Positions 1 to 8,337 of a stretch of DNA of 64,000 nucleotides are shown here, one piece after another (within the stretch, counting starts at the first letter, position 1; every line of letters begins with the position of its first letter). The position numbers were made by a program, and so were the translations under genes. The DNA lies in assembly GCF_014145665.1 (NCBI RefSeq), contig NZ_JACHTD010000011.1:62001-126000 (forward strand). Reading direction: 5' to 3'. This DNA is from Myroides sp. NP-2 (GTDB taxonomy: Bacteria > Bacteroidota > Bacteroidia > Flavobacteriales > Flavobacteriaceae). The notes beneath the pieces are model-generated. The model saw only the letters and a list, made by a program, of their open reading frames with translations, ran no database searches and had not been told where the DNA came from.

Positions 1-368
1 ACATTTTGTTGTCGGATGGTCTGTCCATCTCCAATGTCAATTTTGTGCAGAGGACGATCTGCAGATAGTACAATCAATGGTGTTTGGCTGTAAAAAGCCT
101 CAGCAACGGCGGGGTAATAATTTAAAAGAGCCGAACCTGAAGTACAAACAAGAATAGCCGGGCTGTTCGTTTGCTGTGCAAGTCCCATTCCAAAAAAGGC
201 CGCACATCGTTCATCAGCAAGGCTATAACAGGTAAAAAAAGGATCGTTGGTAAAACCAATCGTCAAAGGTGCATTACGTGATCCTGGTGATATAACAACC
301 CTAGTTAGATTTTTTGCTTTACAAAGCGCAATAATGCTTTGGGCTAACTGTATTGAAGGATAAACCAT
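1..368 (-). CDS. menD: MenD, N-terminal part (runs off left edge)
   Basis: This is the N-terminal ~122 residues of 2-succinyl-5-enolpyruvyl-6-hydroxy-3-cyclohexene-1-carboxylate synthase, the thiamine-diphosphate enzyme that joins isochorismate and 2-oxoglutarate in menaquinone synthesis in the cytosol. The reverse strand starts at the ATG complementary to 366-368 and reads MVYPSIQLAQSIIALC, followed by the family signatures ISPGSRNAPLTIGF, DERCAAFFGMGLAQ, CTSGSALLNYYPAVAEA and LSADRP. These match the pyrimidine-binding domain of MenD. The remaining ~430 residues lie outside the window. A menaquinone pathway fits the quinone-linked Mqo encoded at 24.7 kb. The identification rests on recognised motifs. 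Confidence 0.9.
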   Translation of the reverse strand, partial: MVYPSIQLAQSIIALCKAKNLTRVVISPGSRNAPLTIGFTNDPFFTCYSLADERCAAFFGMGLAQQTNSPAILVCTSGSALLNYYPAVAEAFYSQTPLIVLSADRPLHKIDIGDGQTIRQQN

Positions 369-425
369 AGTAATTTCAAAAAGATAAAATTACGAATAAA
401 ATTACTATGGCGTCCGTATTCTACC

Positions 426-1016
426 TTATTTCTTTTTAATCCACTCCTTGATTTCAGTGTCGTTTGGAAGTATTCTTGGATTGATTACTTTGACTACATG
501 ACCCTCTTCATCGATTAAGTATTTCTGGAAATTCCATTCTACCGTACTATCGGCATAACCATTCAGACTCTTTTGCGTTAAGAATTGATAAATAGGAGCC
601 ATGTCATCTCCTTTTACAGATATTTTTTCCATCATAGGAAAGGTAACACCGAAGTTAGCTTTACAAAAAGTAGCAATTTCAGCATTGGTTCCCGGTTCTT
701 GATTGCCGAAATTATTTGCAGGAAAACCGATGATCACAAAATCATCCCCGCCAAACTCTTCGTATAATTTCTGTAATTGTTCGTACTGAGGCGTTAGCCC
801 ACATTCTGATGCCGTATTGACAATCATTATTTTTTTTCCTTTTAAGGATGCAAAGTCAAAATCACTGCCATACAAATCTTTTACCTTAAACTGATAAATT
901 GTTTGTTGGTTTTTTGAAGTTTCTTTCATGGTTGATGTTTGTTTTACGTATTCGTTCGCGTTTACAATTGATGGGCTTACTGCTAATAAAGCTAATGCCA
1001 AAACATAATTTCTCAT
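426..1016 (-). CDS. Secreted glutathione peroxidase family protein
   Basis: Thiol peroxidase of the glutathione peroxidase (BsaA/GPx) family, 196 residues, reducing peroxides, probably with thioredoxin rather than glutathione as donor. Residues 1-20 form a signal peptide (MRNYVLALALLAVSPSIVNA), so it acts in the periplasm or is exported. The catalytic Cys is C72 in TASECGLTPQYEQL, with the partner Gln in NFGNQEPG (about 106) and the Trp-Asn pair at 161-162 (EWNFQKYL), completing the Cys-Gln-Trp-Asn tetrad. The extra ~40 N-terminal residues before the GPx core are unusual for cytosolic members. It lies downstream of nothing obvious and is separated from menD by 57 bp; both are on the reverse strand. 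Confidence 0.9.
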   Translation of the reverse strand: MRNYVLALALLAVSPSIVNANEYVKQTSTMKETSKNQQTIYQFKVKDLYGSDFDFASLKGKKIMIVNTASECGLTPQYEQLQKLYEEFGGDDFVIIGFPANNFGNQEPGTNAEIATFCKANFGVTFPMMEKISVKGDDMAPIYQFLTQKSLNGYADSTVEWNFQKYLIDEEGHVVKVINPRILPNDTEIKEWIKKK

Positions 1017-1411
1017 TCGATAATTTGCTGGAAGGATTTACTTGGACGTAAATCCATAGTTTTTTTGATGTATTAAAATTACGAATTGATTTTACAATTA
1101 CTAAGGATTTAACGTTTTTAAAAATTCAACCAAAGAATTCTTTTTATTTTTTAAAATATGTTTATAAATAGTTGATTGTTAGGGTTTGTAATGCGAAAAA
1201 AACGTTAAAATAAAAATTAGAGTTACGCTTTTTTGAGGATGGAAATGAAAAACTATTAAAATTAGAAGAATCATAACAAAAGAGGGCTGTAGTTGAATAT
1301 TGTTTAAATAGGGGGAAGTACGGTGTTAATTAGCTATTAAAACGACAGTGTGTTGACAATGTAGGCGACTGTTGAGACGTTAGTTTGCTAGAAAAGCGAA
1401 CGAATAGAAAA
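1017..1411. other. Intergenic region between divergent genes
   Basis: About 395 bp separate the divergent peroxidase and OmpA-family genes. The stretch is AT-rich and presumably holds both promoters, but I see no full TTG-N20-TAnnTTTG match, no convincing hairpin and no coding frame. It is probably ordinary promoter DNA. Confidence 0.5.
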
Positions 1412-3331
1412 ATGAGAAGAATTGCAGTATTATTTTTTCTTGTCCTAACGGTAACGGCACAAGGAAAACGCAAGCCCAGTTTAAAAAAAGCGGATAAGTA
1501 TTTCGCAAAGACAGCCTATGTCAAAGCGAAAGACGAATATATGCGTTTGTTGAGGGGGCGACATACTCCGAAGTACATCAACCAGCAATTGGCTGTGTGT
1601 TATGACAAATTGGGACTTGCCGTTCAAGCGGCACAGTTTTATGCAAAATCCTTAGAACAAGACCCGACATTGCCTGTAGAATGGCAGTATCGCTTGGCGT
1701 ATAACCTCAATTTAAATGGGCGATATGAGGCTGCAGAAACAGCGATGAGGAAATTCGCAACTGATGCAGTAGAAGACGGGCGCGGGCGCTATTTTTTACA
1801 ACACGCCAAGGCCTATGTAGATTTGGAGCATACTCCCTCAGCTTACTATGTAGAGGAATCGGGGATTAACGATTCTTTTTATGAGGATCACAGCTTGTCG
1901 TGGTCGACGGCCGACACGCTACTCTTCGTTTCAAATCGAACAAAATACAGTCAAACCTGGGTACGCAAACTGTTTGAGGCGCGCGAAAAGGGTACGCAAA
2001 AACCCAATACCGCCCTATATCAAACGATGCGCAAATCCAAAGATGAACCCTTGCGAGAACATAGTCTACTCCGAGGGCCGATCAACCGACGTTTTATGGA
2101 TGGACAAGCCGTCATGCATCCCAATGGGGGATTGATCTATTTTACCTCTGAAAGTTACCGCAATCGCAAGTTTCGAAAAAATAAAGAAGTCAAGAAACGA
2201 CAAGGGAGAATGAGTCTATTTTGGGCAGAACGAAAAGGGAAAAAGTGGAAAAAAATAAAGGTATTACCTTTTGTAGAAGCTGCTTATACCTATACTGATC
2301 CTTTTGTTACTCCACAGGGAGATTATTTGTATTACGCATCGGATCAGGCAGGTTCTTCGGGTGAATTAGACTTGTGGCGCGTGGCTATTCTCGAAGGGGG
2401 AAAGGCTTTTGGAACACCAGAAAACTTAGGTGAACGAATCAACACGGCATTTAACGAACGATACCCTTTTGTCAGTGCTGATGGACGCTTGTATTTTACT
2501 TCCGATCGATGGGGAGGCTATGGCGGTATGGATATTTATGTTTTGGATCTCAATGACCCCTCTGCTCAACCTATGAATATGGGGGAGGGCATTAATACGC
2601 CAAAAGACGATTTTAATTTCGTTTACAACAGCGAGCTCGACTATGGTTTTCTATCCACCAATCGCGTCGGAAGACAGGATATTTACCGCGTGCTACCCAA
2701 ATGTGAAGCAACTGTAACAGGCGTGGTGATGGATGGGGAAACACAAGAACCATTGAATCAAGCCGAAGTGGTGTTCGTGGATCATTCGCGCCAAGTTTTA
2801 GCTCGTCTACAAACTGACGAAACAGGACAATATACCACGGTTTTGCCCTGCCATAAAACCTATCGCGTCCAAGTAGTTAAAGAAGGCTATTTCTACAAAG
2901 AAGAGGAGGCAATTGATCCTAAAGTTCAAGAGACTTTTCAGACTATTGCCTTGAGAAAACAAGAGAAACCCGTCATTCAAGACAATAAAGTGATACTCAA
3001 CGATATTCCTTTTGAATTTGATCAAGCAACCATTACCACCGCAGGGGAACGCGAATTGGATCGACTCCTTGCTTTGATGGAGGAACATAAAACGCTGCGC
3101 ATTTTAATTGTTGCTCATACAGATAAAGTAGGAAGAGAAAAATACAACAAAAAACTGTCTCTAGACAGAGCAAATGCTACCGCTCAGTACTTGTTTGACC
3201 ACGGAATTACAAGGGATCGCATAGAGACAAAAGGGGTAGGGAGCAGCGAACCCAAAGTTGATTGTTCTAGCTGTACGGAAATTGAAGATCAGCAAAACAG
3301 GCGTTCAGAATTTATCATTCTACAACCCTAA
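1412..3331 (+). CDS. PorE-like OmpA-family protein (TPR, PD40 propeller, carboxypeptidase-regulatory-like, OmpA)
   Basis: Envelope protein of 639 residues. I chose the ATG at 1412 because it gives a clean signal peptide (MRRIAVLFFLVLTVTAQG); a TTG at 1385 in the same frame would add nine charged residues. Domains in order: TPR-like helices (~20-130), WD40/PD40 beta-propeller repeats (~130-430; repeated YFTSDRWGGYGGMDIY-type blades), a carboxypeptidase-regulatory-like beta domain (~440-510; VTGVVMDGETQEPLNQAEV), and a C-terminal OmpA peptidoglycan-binding domain (~525-639; FEFDQATIT, VAHTDKVG, LSLDRANATAQYL). This order is that of PorE of the type IX secretion system, which links it to peptidoglycan, but Bacteroidota encode many paralogues, so the exact role is inferred. 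It is monocistronic and converges on the serine hydrolase 13 bp downstream. Confidence 0.85.
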   Translation: MRRIAVLFFLVLTVTAQGKRKPSLKKADKYFAKTAYVKAKDEYMRLLRGRHTPKYINQQLAVCYDKLGLAVQAAQFYAKSLEQDPTLPVEWQYRLAYNLNLNGRYEAAETAMRKFATDAVEDGRGRYFLQHAKAYVDLEHTPSAYYVEESGINDSFYEDHSLSWSTADTLLFVSNRTKYSQTWVRKLFEAREKGTQKPNTALYQTMRKSKDEPLREHSLLRGPINRRFMDGQAVMHPNGGLIYFTSESYRNRKFRKNKEVKKRQGRMSLFWAERKGKKWKKIKVLPFVEAAYTYTDPFVTPQGDYLYYASDQAGSSGELDLWRVAILEGGKAFGTPENLGERINTAFNERYPFVSADGRLYFTSDRWGGYGGMDIYVLDLNDPSAQPMNMGEGINTPKDDFNFVYNSELDYGFLSTNRVGRQDIYRVLPKCEATVTGVVMDGETQEPLNQAEVVFVDHSRQVLARLQTDETGQYTTVLPCHKTYRVQVVKEGYFYKEEEAIDPKVQETFQTIALRKQEKPVIQDNKVILNDIPFEFDQATITTAGERELDRLLALMEEHKTLRILIVAHTDKVGREKYNKKLSLDRANATAQYLFDHGITRDRIETKGVGSSEPKVDCSSCTEIEDQQNRRSEFIILQP

Positions 3332-3344
3332 AAGCAGCGGATTT

Positions 3345-4685
3345 CTATTTTTTTGGGTCAACTTTATTCAGGATAAAATTGGCTTTTAACTGTTGTACTG
3401 TTACTTGGTTGTTCTGTGGGATAAAACTATAGGTCACCGTTCCTTCAGGAGAGCGGAAGGTATTTTCTCCCACAGCATCCAATAAGGCATATCGATTACA
3501 GCCCGATGGTTTTAAAAAGAGTTTATTTTTTTTAATGACAAATTCGATGGTAAGGTCTAATTGGGGATTGTGGTACGAGCCTACATAGTGCTGCAGCTGT
3601 TCATCTGTAACAGGAATAGTGTCAAATTGTGGAAGGGTATATTTTTTTGCATACAAAATAGCAAGTAGGGCGTCAAAGAGTTGATAATGCGAGAATGCCG
3701 CGCCATTAATGGCATAAACAAGGGTTAATTTTTCTTCTTCGCTATAATAGAGCAAAGAAAAAGAACCAAAGGTGCCACCCGTATGGCCGACAAAATTTTT
3801 CTTGTTGTAGAGGTAATACATCATCCCACGTCCGTATTTTTCTTTGTATGGAACGGGTTTCATACTCGCCAAGCTACTTTTAGAGATTAATTTGTTCGAA
3901 AACAACGCTTGATTAAACTGAGCCAAATCATCAACAGAAGAAATGAGGTCGTTGACCCCGTTGGTGTTTTCAAAGCTAATTTCATCCATCGCTTCCCATT
4001 GATCAAATAATTGATAGGATTGAACGGGATAAGGTAAAACATCACTGGCCGTATAGGTGTTTTCTAAGTGTATTTTTTTTATGATGTACTTTTTTACGGC
4101 TTCGTCATAGCTCATTTGGCGCTTATGTTCGACGATTCGAGCCAGGAGGTAATAGCCCGTATTGGAAAAGAAAAAGTTTTTCTTTTTTAGCCCAAAATGT
4201 GGGGTTCCTTGTTGTGTGATATTCTCCTGAATTGCCTGCTCACTTTGGCTTTCTCTAAGCCAGTAAAAGTCGTCTTCATAGCAAGTGTAGTCGTCTAATC
4301 CACTGGTGTGACTGAGTAAATCACTAATTTTAATCATAAATAAGTTCGGGATGTTGAGCTCTGGAAAGTAAGAGGCAACGCGATCGTCAAGTTTGAGTTT
4401 ACCTTCATCAACCAATTGGTAAATCAGAACAGCAGTAAACATTTTGGTAATCGAACCAATGTGATATAAATGAGGAGCTTGTTGATCTTCACCCACCAAT
4501 TGATGTCCAAAATCACGAGCGTAGATGACTTTGTTATTTTTGTAGATAGCCACAGAACCAATTCCCCTTTGAAAAGAATTGATGCGTTCTATGTATTCAT
4601 CTGCCTTAGCAGTATTGAAGGGCTGCGCCCAAATAGAAGGAGAGAAAAATAGTAGAATCAAAAAAATAGACCATTTTGTGTACAT
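3345..4685 (-). CDS. Serine hydrolase of the beta-lactamase/PBP class C family
   Basis: Exported serine hydrolase, 446 residues, with a signal peptide (MYTKWSIFLILLFFSPSIWA). The SxxK motif is S78-I-T-K81 (GSITKMF); the third box is HTGGT (VGHTGGTFGS), which replaces KTG as in many esterase/peptidase members. The second box, normally Y-x-N, reads F173-S-N175 (FFSNTGYYLL), so the usual catalytic Tyr is a Phe. A C-terminal lipocalin-like region (DUF3471-like, ~355-446) follows. Members act as D-aminopeptidases, esterases or carboxypeptidases, rarely as true beta-lactamases; the substrate cannot be told here. The gene is alone and converges on the OmpA gene. Confidence 0.85.
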   Translation of the reverse strand: MYTKWSIFLILLFFSPSIWAQPFNTAKADEYIERINSFQRGIGSVAIYKNNKVIYARDFGHQLVGEDQQAPHLYHIGSITKMFTAVLIYQLVDEGKLKLDDRVASYFPELNIPNLFMIKISDLLSHTSGLDDYTCYEDDFYWLRESQSEQAIQENITQQGTPHFGLKKKNFFFSNTGYYLLARIVEHKRQMSYDEAVKKYIIKKIHLENTYTASDVLPYPVQSYQLFDQWEAMDEISFENTNGVNDLISSVDDLAQFNQALFSNKLISKSSLASMKPVPYKEKYGRGMMYYLYNKKNFVGHTGGTFGSFSLLYYSEEEKLTLVYAINGAAFSHYQLFDALLAILYAKKYTLPQFDTIPVTDEQLQHYVGSYHNPQLDLTIEFVIKKNKLFLKPSGCNRYALLDAVGENTFRSPEGTVTYSFIPQNNQVTVQQLKANFILNKVDPKK

Positions 4686-4756
4686 CGTATTGAATACTTT
4701 CGAATAAATTCAAATATATAGATTTAATTGTAGACAACCATTTGACAGAAAAGGGA

Positions 4757-4789
4757 AAATAAAAGGCAGTCCATTAAGTTAGAACTGCC
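4757..4789 (-). terminator. Intrinsic terminator of the porin-like gene
   Basis: Inverted repeat GGCAGT (4765-4770) / ACTGCC (4784-4789); on the reverse strand it is followed by CTTTTATTTT. It sits just after the stop of the reverse-strand gene at 4819. Confidence 0.6.
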
Positions 4790-4818
4790 TAAGCATATTA
4801 ATTTAGGTGAAGAATGCT

Positions 4819-5424
4819 TTATCTAAACGTATAGGCAACACTCAAGGTAAGCCAATTTTTTTTCCATTTATCCTTTGAACCTTCAATGTCATTGATATTG
4901 GTTAAACCTAGATCATATTTGAGATTAAGGTCTATGTTTTCCGTTAATTTGTATCCTGCACCGGCAAAAACGCTCATGTCCATAAACTTGATTCCCTTTC
5001 CAAAGAGAGTCATTCCTGGCTCTTCTTCATTGTATGGATTTTTAGATACAATAGTACTGCCAATATTGACTCCTGTAAAAGTCTTAAATTTATTTTTGAA
5101 ACTATAGTGCACACTGATTGGTTCTATGAGCATGGTGTGTAAAACAACATTGGTTTTGTATTCCTTACTTCTTGCTCCTAGATTTGCATAACCCAATCCA
5201 TAACGGATAGCCCAAGTGTCGTTAAATTCATAAGAGTTGTAAATACCTATGTAAATTCCTGCTTTTTCACTTGTATCTAATCCATTGATATTAGAAGCAG
5301 TTCCTCCGATTTCAATACCAAAATCACAGGTATAGCAGAAAAAACCATTGCCATAATATTGCGCATAAGAGGAGTAGAAAAAAAGAAAAAACAAAACGAG
5401 AGTAAGGTGTATTTTTGTTTTCAT
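4819..5424 (-). CDS. Outer-membrane beta-barrel (porin family) protein
   Basis: Protein of 201 residues with a signal peptide ending near SSYAQ. The rest consists of alternating amphipathic beta strands with short turns (AIRYGLGYANLG, FAGAGYKL, LNLKYDLGLTNI, LTLSVAYTFR) and ends in an aromatic-basic residue pair, typical of small 8-strand outer-membrane barrels (OmpX/PorT-like fold of Bacteroidota). A CYTC motif occurs just after the signal peptide (residues ~30-33) and may form a disulfide. Its start is 7 bp downstream of the stop of the next gene (5432), so both are likely co-transcribed. No ligand can be assigned. Confidence 0.7.
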   Translation of the reverse strand: MKTKIHLTLVLFFLFFYSSYAQYYGNGFFCYTCDFGIEIGGTASNINGLDTSEKAGIYIGIYNSYEFNDTWAIRYGLGYANLGARSKEYKTNVVLHTMLIEPISVHYSFKNKFKTFTGVNIGSTIVSKNPYNEEEPGMTLFGKGIKFMDMSVFAGAGYKLTENIDLNLKYDLGLTNINDIEGSKDKWKKNWLTLSVAYTFR

Positions 5425-5431
5425 CTGATGA

Positions 5432-6076
5432 TTACTTTGTTAGGCATGATTCATAGGTTTCAAGAAGAACATGGAGGCGTTCAGATTTCTTTTTTTTCTT
5501 TTGAGCTTCAGCAAAACGCTCCATAATGTCTTCACATTCTGGGAACAAAAGTTCTTTTGCTCCACCTATTTTAGACTCAAAAGACTCGTCAAAGTAAGGA
5601 TCAGTATTAACAAGTATATCAGAATCGGGCTTGCTTAAGTAATACCCTTGTGTTGTAGGATCGAAAATAATTAGGATGTATTCTTCTCCTTTCTGCTTTT
5701 TAACGTCGTACATTAATCCTGGGGCTGAGATAATAATGTTTTCACGAACATCCGTGATCATTGACCATACGTCGACATTTTGTCTTTTTCTAATTTCCCC
5801 ATTTTTTTTGAAATGCGATATCTTTCCACGTTTAAAGACTATTTTTTTTTGTCCATTATTGATATAGATATCCATATACGCTAAGGTAGAAGCATCAATT
5901 TTCTCTTTTTTGCCATTGATTTTAACCTTTAGTTGTTTAGCATTTACTTTAAAAGGCATTTCAATTTCAAGATTAACAGCTCTGTTATCTCCCTTGTAAT
6001 AAATAGTTCCTTTATAGGATTTGGCAAAAAGAAAAAAAGGAAGCAATAAGAATAGTGTAAGTAAGGTTGGTTTCAT
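5432..6076 (-). CDS. Secreted protein of unknown function
   Basis: I do not recognise the family. The ATG at 6076 gives a 214-residue protein with a good signal peptide (MKPTLLTLFLLLPFFLFAKS); an upstream in-frame ATG at 6115 would put 13 extra residues before it and is less likely. The mature part is rich in Lys and beta-prone (YKGTIYYKGDNRAVNLEIEM), and ends with a Lys-rich helix (EAQKKKKKSERLHVLLETYES). It forms a two-gene unit with the beta-barrel protein at 4819-5424 (7-bp gap), so the two may work together at the envelope. Confidence 0.6.
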   Translation of the reverse strand: MKPTLLTLFLLLPFFLFAKSYKGTIYYKGDNRAVNLEIEMPFKVNAKQLKVKINGKKEKIDASTLAYMDIYINNGQKKIVFKRGKISHFKKNGEIRKRQNVDVWSMITDVRENIIISAPGLMYDVKKQKGEEYILIIFDPTTQGYYLSKPDSDILVNTDPYFDESFESKIGGAKELLFPECEDIMERFAEAQKKKKKSERLHVLLETYESCLTK

Positions 6077-6402
6077 TGTTAAATTTTTTGGCAAAAATAA
6101 ACAATTTATTAACATTTACAAGAATGATTACTTAATAAGGGAGTGGTAATGTGCTATGTTTTATTATTTATTTTGAATATTATAAGGCTTTTTTAGTGTT
6201 TATGTGGTGATGTAGTATTCTTGTTTAAAACAAAATGTTGTGTAATACAATAAAATACTTCAATTTGTTTTCAATAGATAACTAAGCCTTGCTTATTGGT
6301 TCAACTTCTAGAAATAATAAACAGTATATTTAATTTATGTAGTTCCATCGTTTGTTGGGTTTAGGGTATAAAAAAACTACCTGATGGGGTAGTTTTTAGG
6401 TA
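6077..6402. other. AT-rich intergenic region
   Basis: About 326 bp with no coding frame I would support. Its right end holds the bidirectional hairpin at 6372-6397; the rest is very AT-rich and presumably contains the promoter of the reverse-strand gene pair starting at 6076. Confidence 0.4.
6372..6397 (-). terminator. Intrinsic terminator after the thioredoxin-like gene
   Basis: Perfect 10-bp stem AAAAACTACC / GGTAGTTTTT with loop TGATGG. It lies directly after the reverse-strand stop at 6403 and resembles the terminator at 8284-8309, including upstream TTTAGGGT-TAAAAAAA. Confidence 0.75.
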
Positions 6403-7011
6403 TTAATGTTCTTTTACATAGTTATCTAACCCTTGAAATAGAAGATTTTCCATCTGTGTTGGACCAAAAAAATGCGTATTTACTCCATTTTCGTAGATTA
6501 AATTGATAGGTAAACCCAGTGTGTCCATTTTAATATTTCGGTCTTTAAGAAAGCTACCAAGCATTCTATGATTGAAAGGATCTATTAATTTATCATCCCC
6601 CATAAGTTGATAGGTTTTATCTATATTTAGTTTTTTCATTTTGTCTAAGACTACTTTATTTTGAGCTATTGTTACTTTGTCAAAGTTTACAAAAATGAGA
6701 TTAATGTTTCGGCTAGCTGCATATTCTTTTAATGTTGGAATCTCTTTTAAACAAGATTCACACCAGCTTGCCCAAAAATTCACCATTGTTTTGGTAGTGG
6801 TAGCTTGTGTTATAGCATCATATTGAGCAATAGAAATGCGGTCAATTATTTTAGTTGCGAGTGCTTCTTCAACTGTTTCTTCGGAAATAAGTGAAGATTC
6901 AGAAGTTTCACCTGCTACTGTTACATTAGTAGAAAACCAATAGTATATGATTCCCCCAGCCACAGCTATAGTAAAAATGATTCCTGCTAAGAAGTAAAGT
7001 ACTTTTTTCAT
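6403..7011 (-). CDS. Membrane-anchored thioredoxin-fold protein (TlpA/ResA-like)
   Basis: Protein of 202 residues: one N-terminal membrane helix (residues ~4-26) followed by a periplasmic thioredoxin fold. The redox motif is C84-E-S-C87 in NFWASWCESCLKEIPTL, as in TlpA/ResA disulfide reductases; the cis-Pro region is seen in TLGLPINLIYENG. The family reduces disulfides during cytochrome c maturation or maintains thiols of exported proteins; no partner gene is nearby, so the substrate is unknown. It is a single gene ending at a strong terminator. Confidence 0.8.
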   Translation of the reverse strand: MKKVLYFLAGIIFTIAVAGGIIYYWFSTNVTVAGETSESSLISEETVEEALATKIIDRISIAQYDAITQATTTKTMVNFWASWCESCLKEIPTLKEYAASRNINLIFVNFDKVTIAQNKVVLDKMKKLNIDKTYQLMGDDKLIDPFNHRMLGSFLKDRNIKMDTLGLPINLIYENGVNTHFFGPTQMENLLFQGLDNYVKEH

Positions 7012-7261
7012 AATTTATTATTTAATGGTTGTACTATAAGTGGTTTGTTTCTTGTATTTGTTACACTATGTTATTTATATTGGTTTATTGTTAGTGATAA
7101 TACGAAGTGATTAAGATTTTTTAACGTTATTTTATCTTAAGGGATTGAAGGGGAAAGTTCATCGATGTCCTATAAAATGGTGCTAGGTACTAATTTTAGT
7201 AGTGTACTGTATGGTAAAATGCTATTTGCATGTAAGAAAAACTTCGTTAGAGATAAATAGT

Positions 7262-7301
7262 TGCAACCTCCACTAAAAACATGCAACCTATTTTGCAACC
7301 T
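7262..7301. repeat. Three direct repeats of TGCAACCT
   Basis: The octamer occurs at 7262-7269, 7282-7289 and 7294-7301 (start-to-start distances 20 and 12). Such clusters can be arm-type binding sites of a tyrosine recombinase or an operator. The function here is unknown. Confidence 0.5.
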
Positions 7302-7583
7302 TTAGATAAGTGTAGTATGTAGTATACAAAATTAGATTCACTTTAAGTTTTTTTTGGTATTTCCTATCCCAAGAAAAAAAGGAGAGTAACATAATAGATA
7401 AAAATAGGAAGGGTTTGTTGTCAAAGTAAAACTGAATTTCTTATTCCTTCATCTACTTTACTTGTTTGGAAGACTTGTAAAATTTCCGAACGGGCAAGCC
7501 TACAAAGCGGCCTAGCTTAGGCAGATCAAAAGGTCAAAACCTCTTAAAACCTTCCTAATAATGGTCGTATACCGATGCACAAC

Positions 7584-7616
7584 AAAAAAACCTCACCTAA
7601 AATTAGATGAGGTTTT
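7584..7616 (-). terminator. Intrinsic terminator
   Basis: Stem AAAACCTCA (7587-7595) / TGAGGTTTT (7608-7616), preceded on the forward strand by an A run, which becomes a T run on the reverse strand. It terminates the reverse-strand gene at 7655. Confidence 0.7.
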
Positions 7617-7654
7617 ATCTTGTTACGTTTATTAGACAACGTCTTAAAATGAGC

Positions 7655-7981
7655 TTATCTTGATGGTTCGCAATCTCTCAAGACTTTTACAGTTCCTGTT
7701 TCACAATATTCTCTTTGTTTAGCTTTAAGTCCTGCTTGTGAATAAGCAGTAATTAATGGAATTAGGAAATCACCTTCAGGTTCTCCATTTTCATTGCATT
7801 CGAATAATAATCCTATCCAGCAGTCGTATGCTCTATTATAGGCAGTTGACTCGTCAACTTGTATATATCCTTCTTTTTCATATTCGGCAAAAAATGATTT
7901 TGTTTCTGCAGTTTGAACTCCTGATTGAGCGAAAGATCCAACTGAAAGCAAAACTGCTCCCATTAGCATTAATTTTTTCAT
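7655..7981 (-). CDS. Small secreted protein, unknown function
   Basis: A 108-residue protein with a clear signal peptide (MKKLMLMGAVLLSVGSFAQS). The mature part has four Cys (in YDCWIGLLFECNENG, EYCETG and RDCEPSR), suggesting two disulfides in the periplasm or outside the cell. I do not recognise the family. It has its own terminator and lies in the probable remnant region next to tRNA-Ala, so it may have been acquired. Confidence 0.55.
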   Translation of the reverse strand: MKKLMLMGAVLLSVGSFAQSGVQTAETKSFFAEYEKEGYIQVDESTAYNRAYDCWIGLLFECNENGEPEGDFLIPLITAYSQAGLKAKQREYCETGTVKVLRDCEPSR

Positions 7982-8053
7982 AATAAATATTTTAAAATTG
8001 GTTATTATAAAAATAGATGATTTTTATATGTACTAAAAATAAAATCTTAATAA

Positions 8054-8257
8054 TTAACATAATATACAGTTATACTGTAACTTAAATTTGCTAAATGTAG
8101 TAGTTGGTTTGCTTGTATTTTGCCAATGTTCTGGTTTTATAAATAGCCCAATAGAAAACTCTTTTCTAGCTTTTAAATAGGTTATCCTACATCTAATAGG
8201 ACAAGTTCCTTTTTGATTGGTTCTGTTTTTTTGTAATAAAAATAATATGTTTAGCAT
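8054..8257 (-). pseudogene. Tyrosine integrase remnant (N-terminal arm-binding domain only)
   Basis: The 67-codon frame begins MLNILFLLQKNRTNQKG and continues CPIRCRITYLKARKEFSI then LFIKPEHWQN. This is the arm-DNA-binding domain that opens tyrosine recombinases of Bacteroidota integrative and conjugative elements. Full-length members have about 380-420 residues; here the homology stops after ~50 residues and the core-binding and catalytic domains (R-H-R-Y) are absent. It is therefore a decayed integrase. A tRNA-Ala gene, a typical integration target, lies 900 bp away with its 3' end facing this remnant. Confidence 0.7.
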
Positions 8258-8283
8258 GGTGTCTTGGTTTTAGGGTGTAAAAA

Positions 8284-8309
8284 AAGGTATACCTGCTGGG
8301 GTATACCTT
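8284..8309 (-). terminator. Intrinsic terminator of the DUF4145 gene
   Basis: Perfect 10-bp stem AAGGTATACC / GGTATACCTT with loop TGCTGG, preceded on the forward strand by seven A. It follows the reverse-strand stop at 8338. Confidence 0.75.
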
Positions 8310-8337
8310 AATTTTAATATAGTAGAAGAATAGTGAT

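Larger units (their letters stand above)
7012..7654. other. Long non-coding region with short repeats
   Basis: About 640 bp without a plausible gene. It holds three direct copies of TGCAACCT (7262, 7282, 7294), a short palindrome GCCTA-GCT-TAGGC near 7510, and a terminator at 7584-7616. With the integrase remnant at 8054-8257 and tRNA-Ala at 9161 this looks like the worn left part of an old integrated element, which is an inference. Confidence 0.45.
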
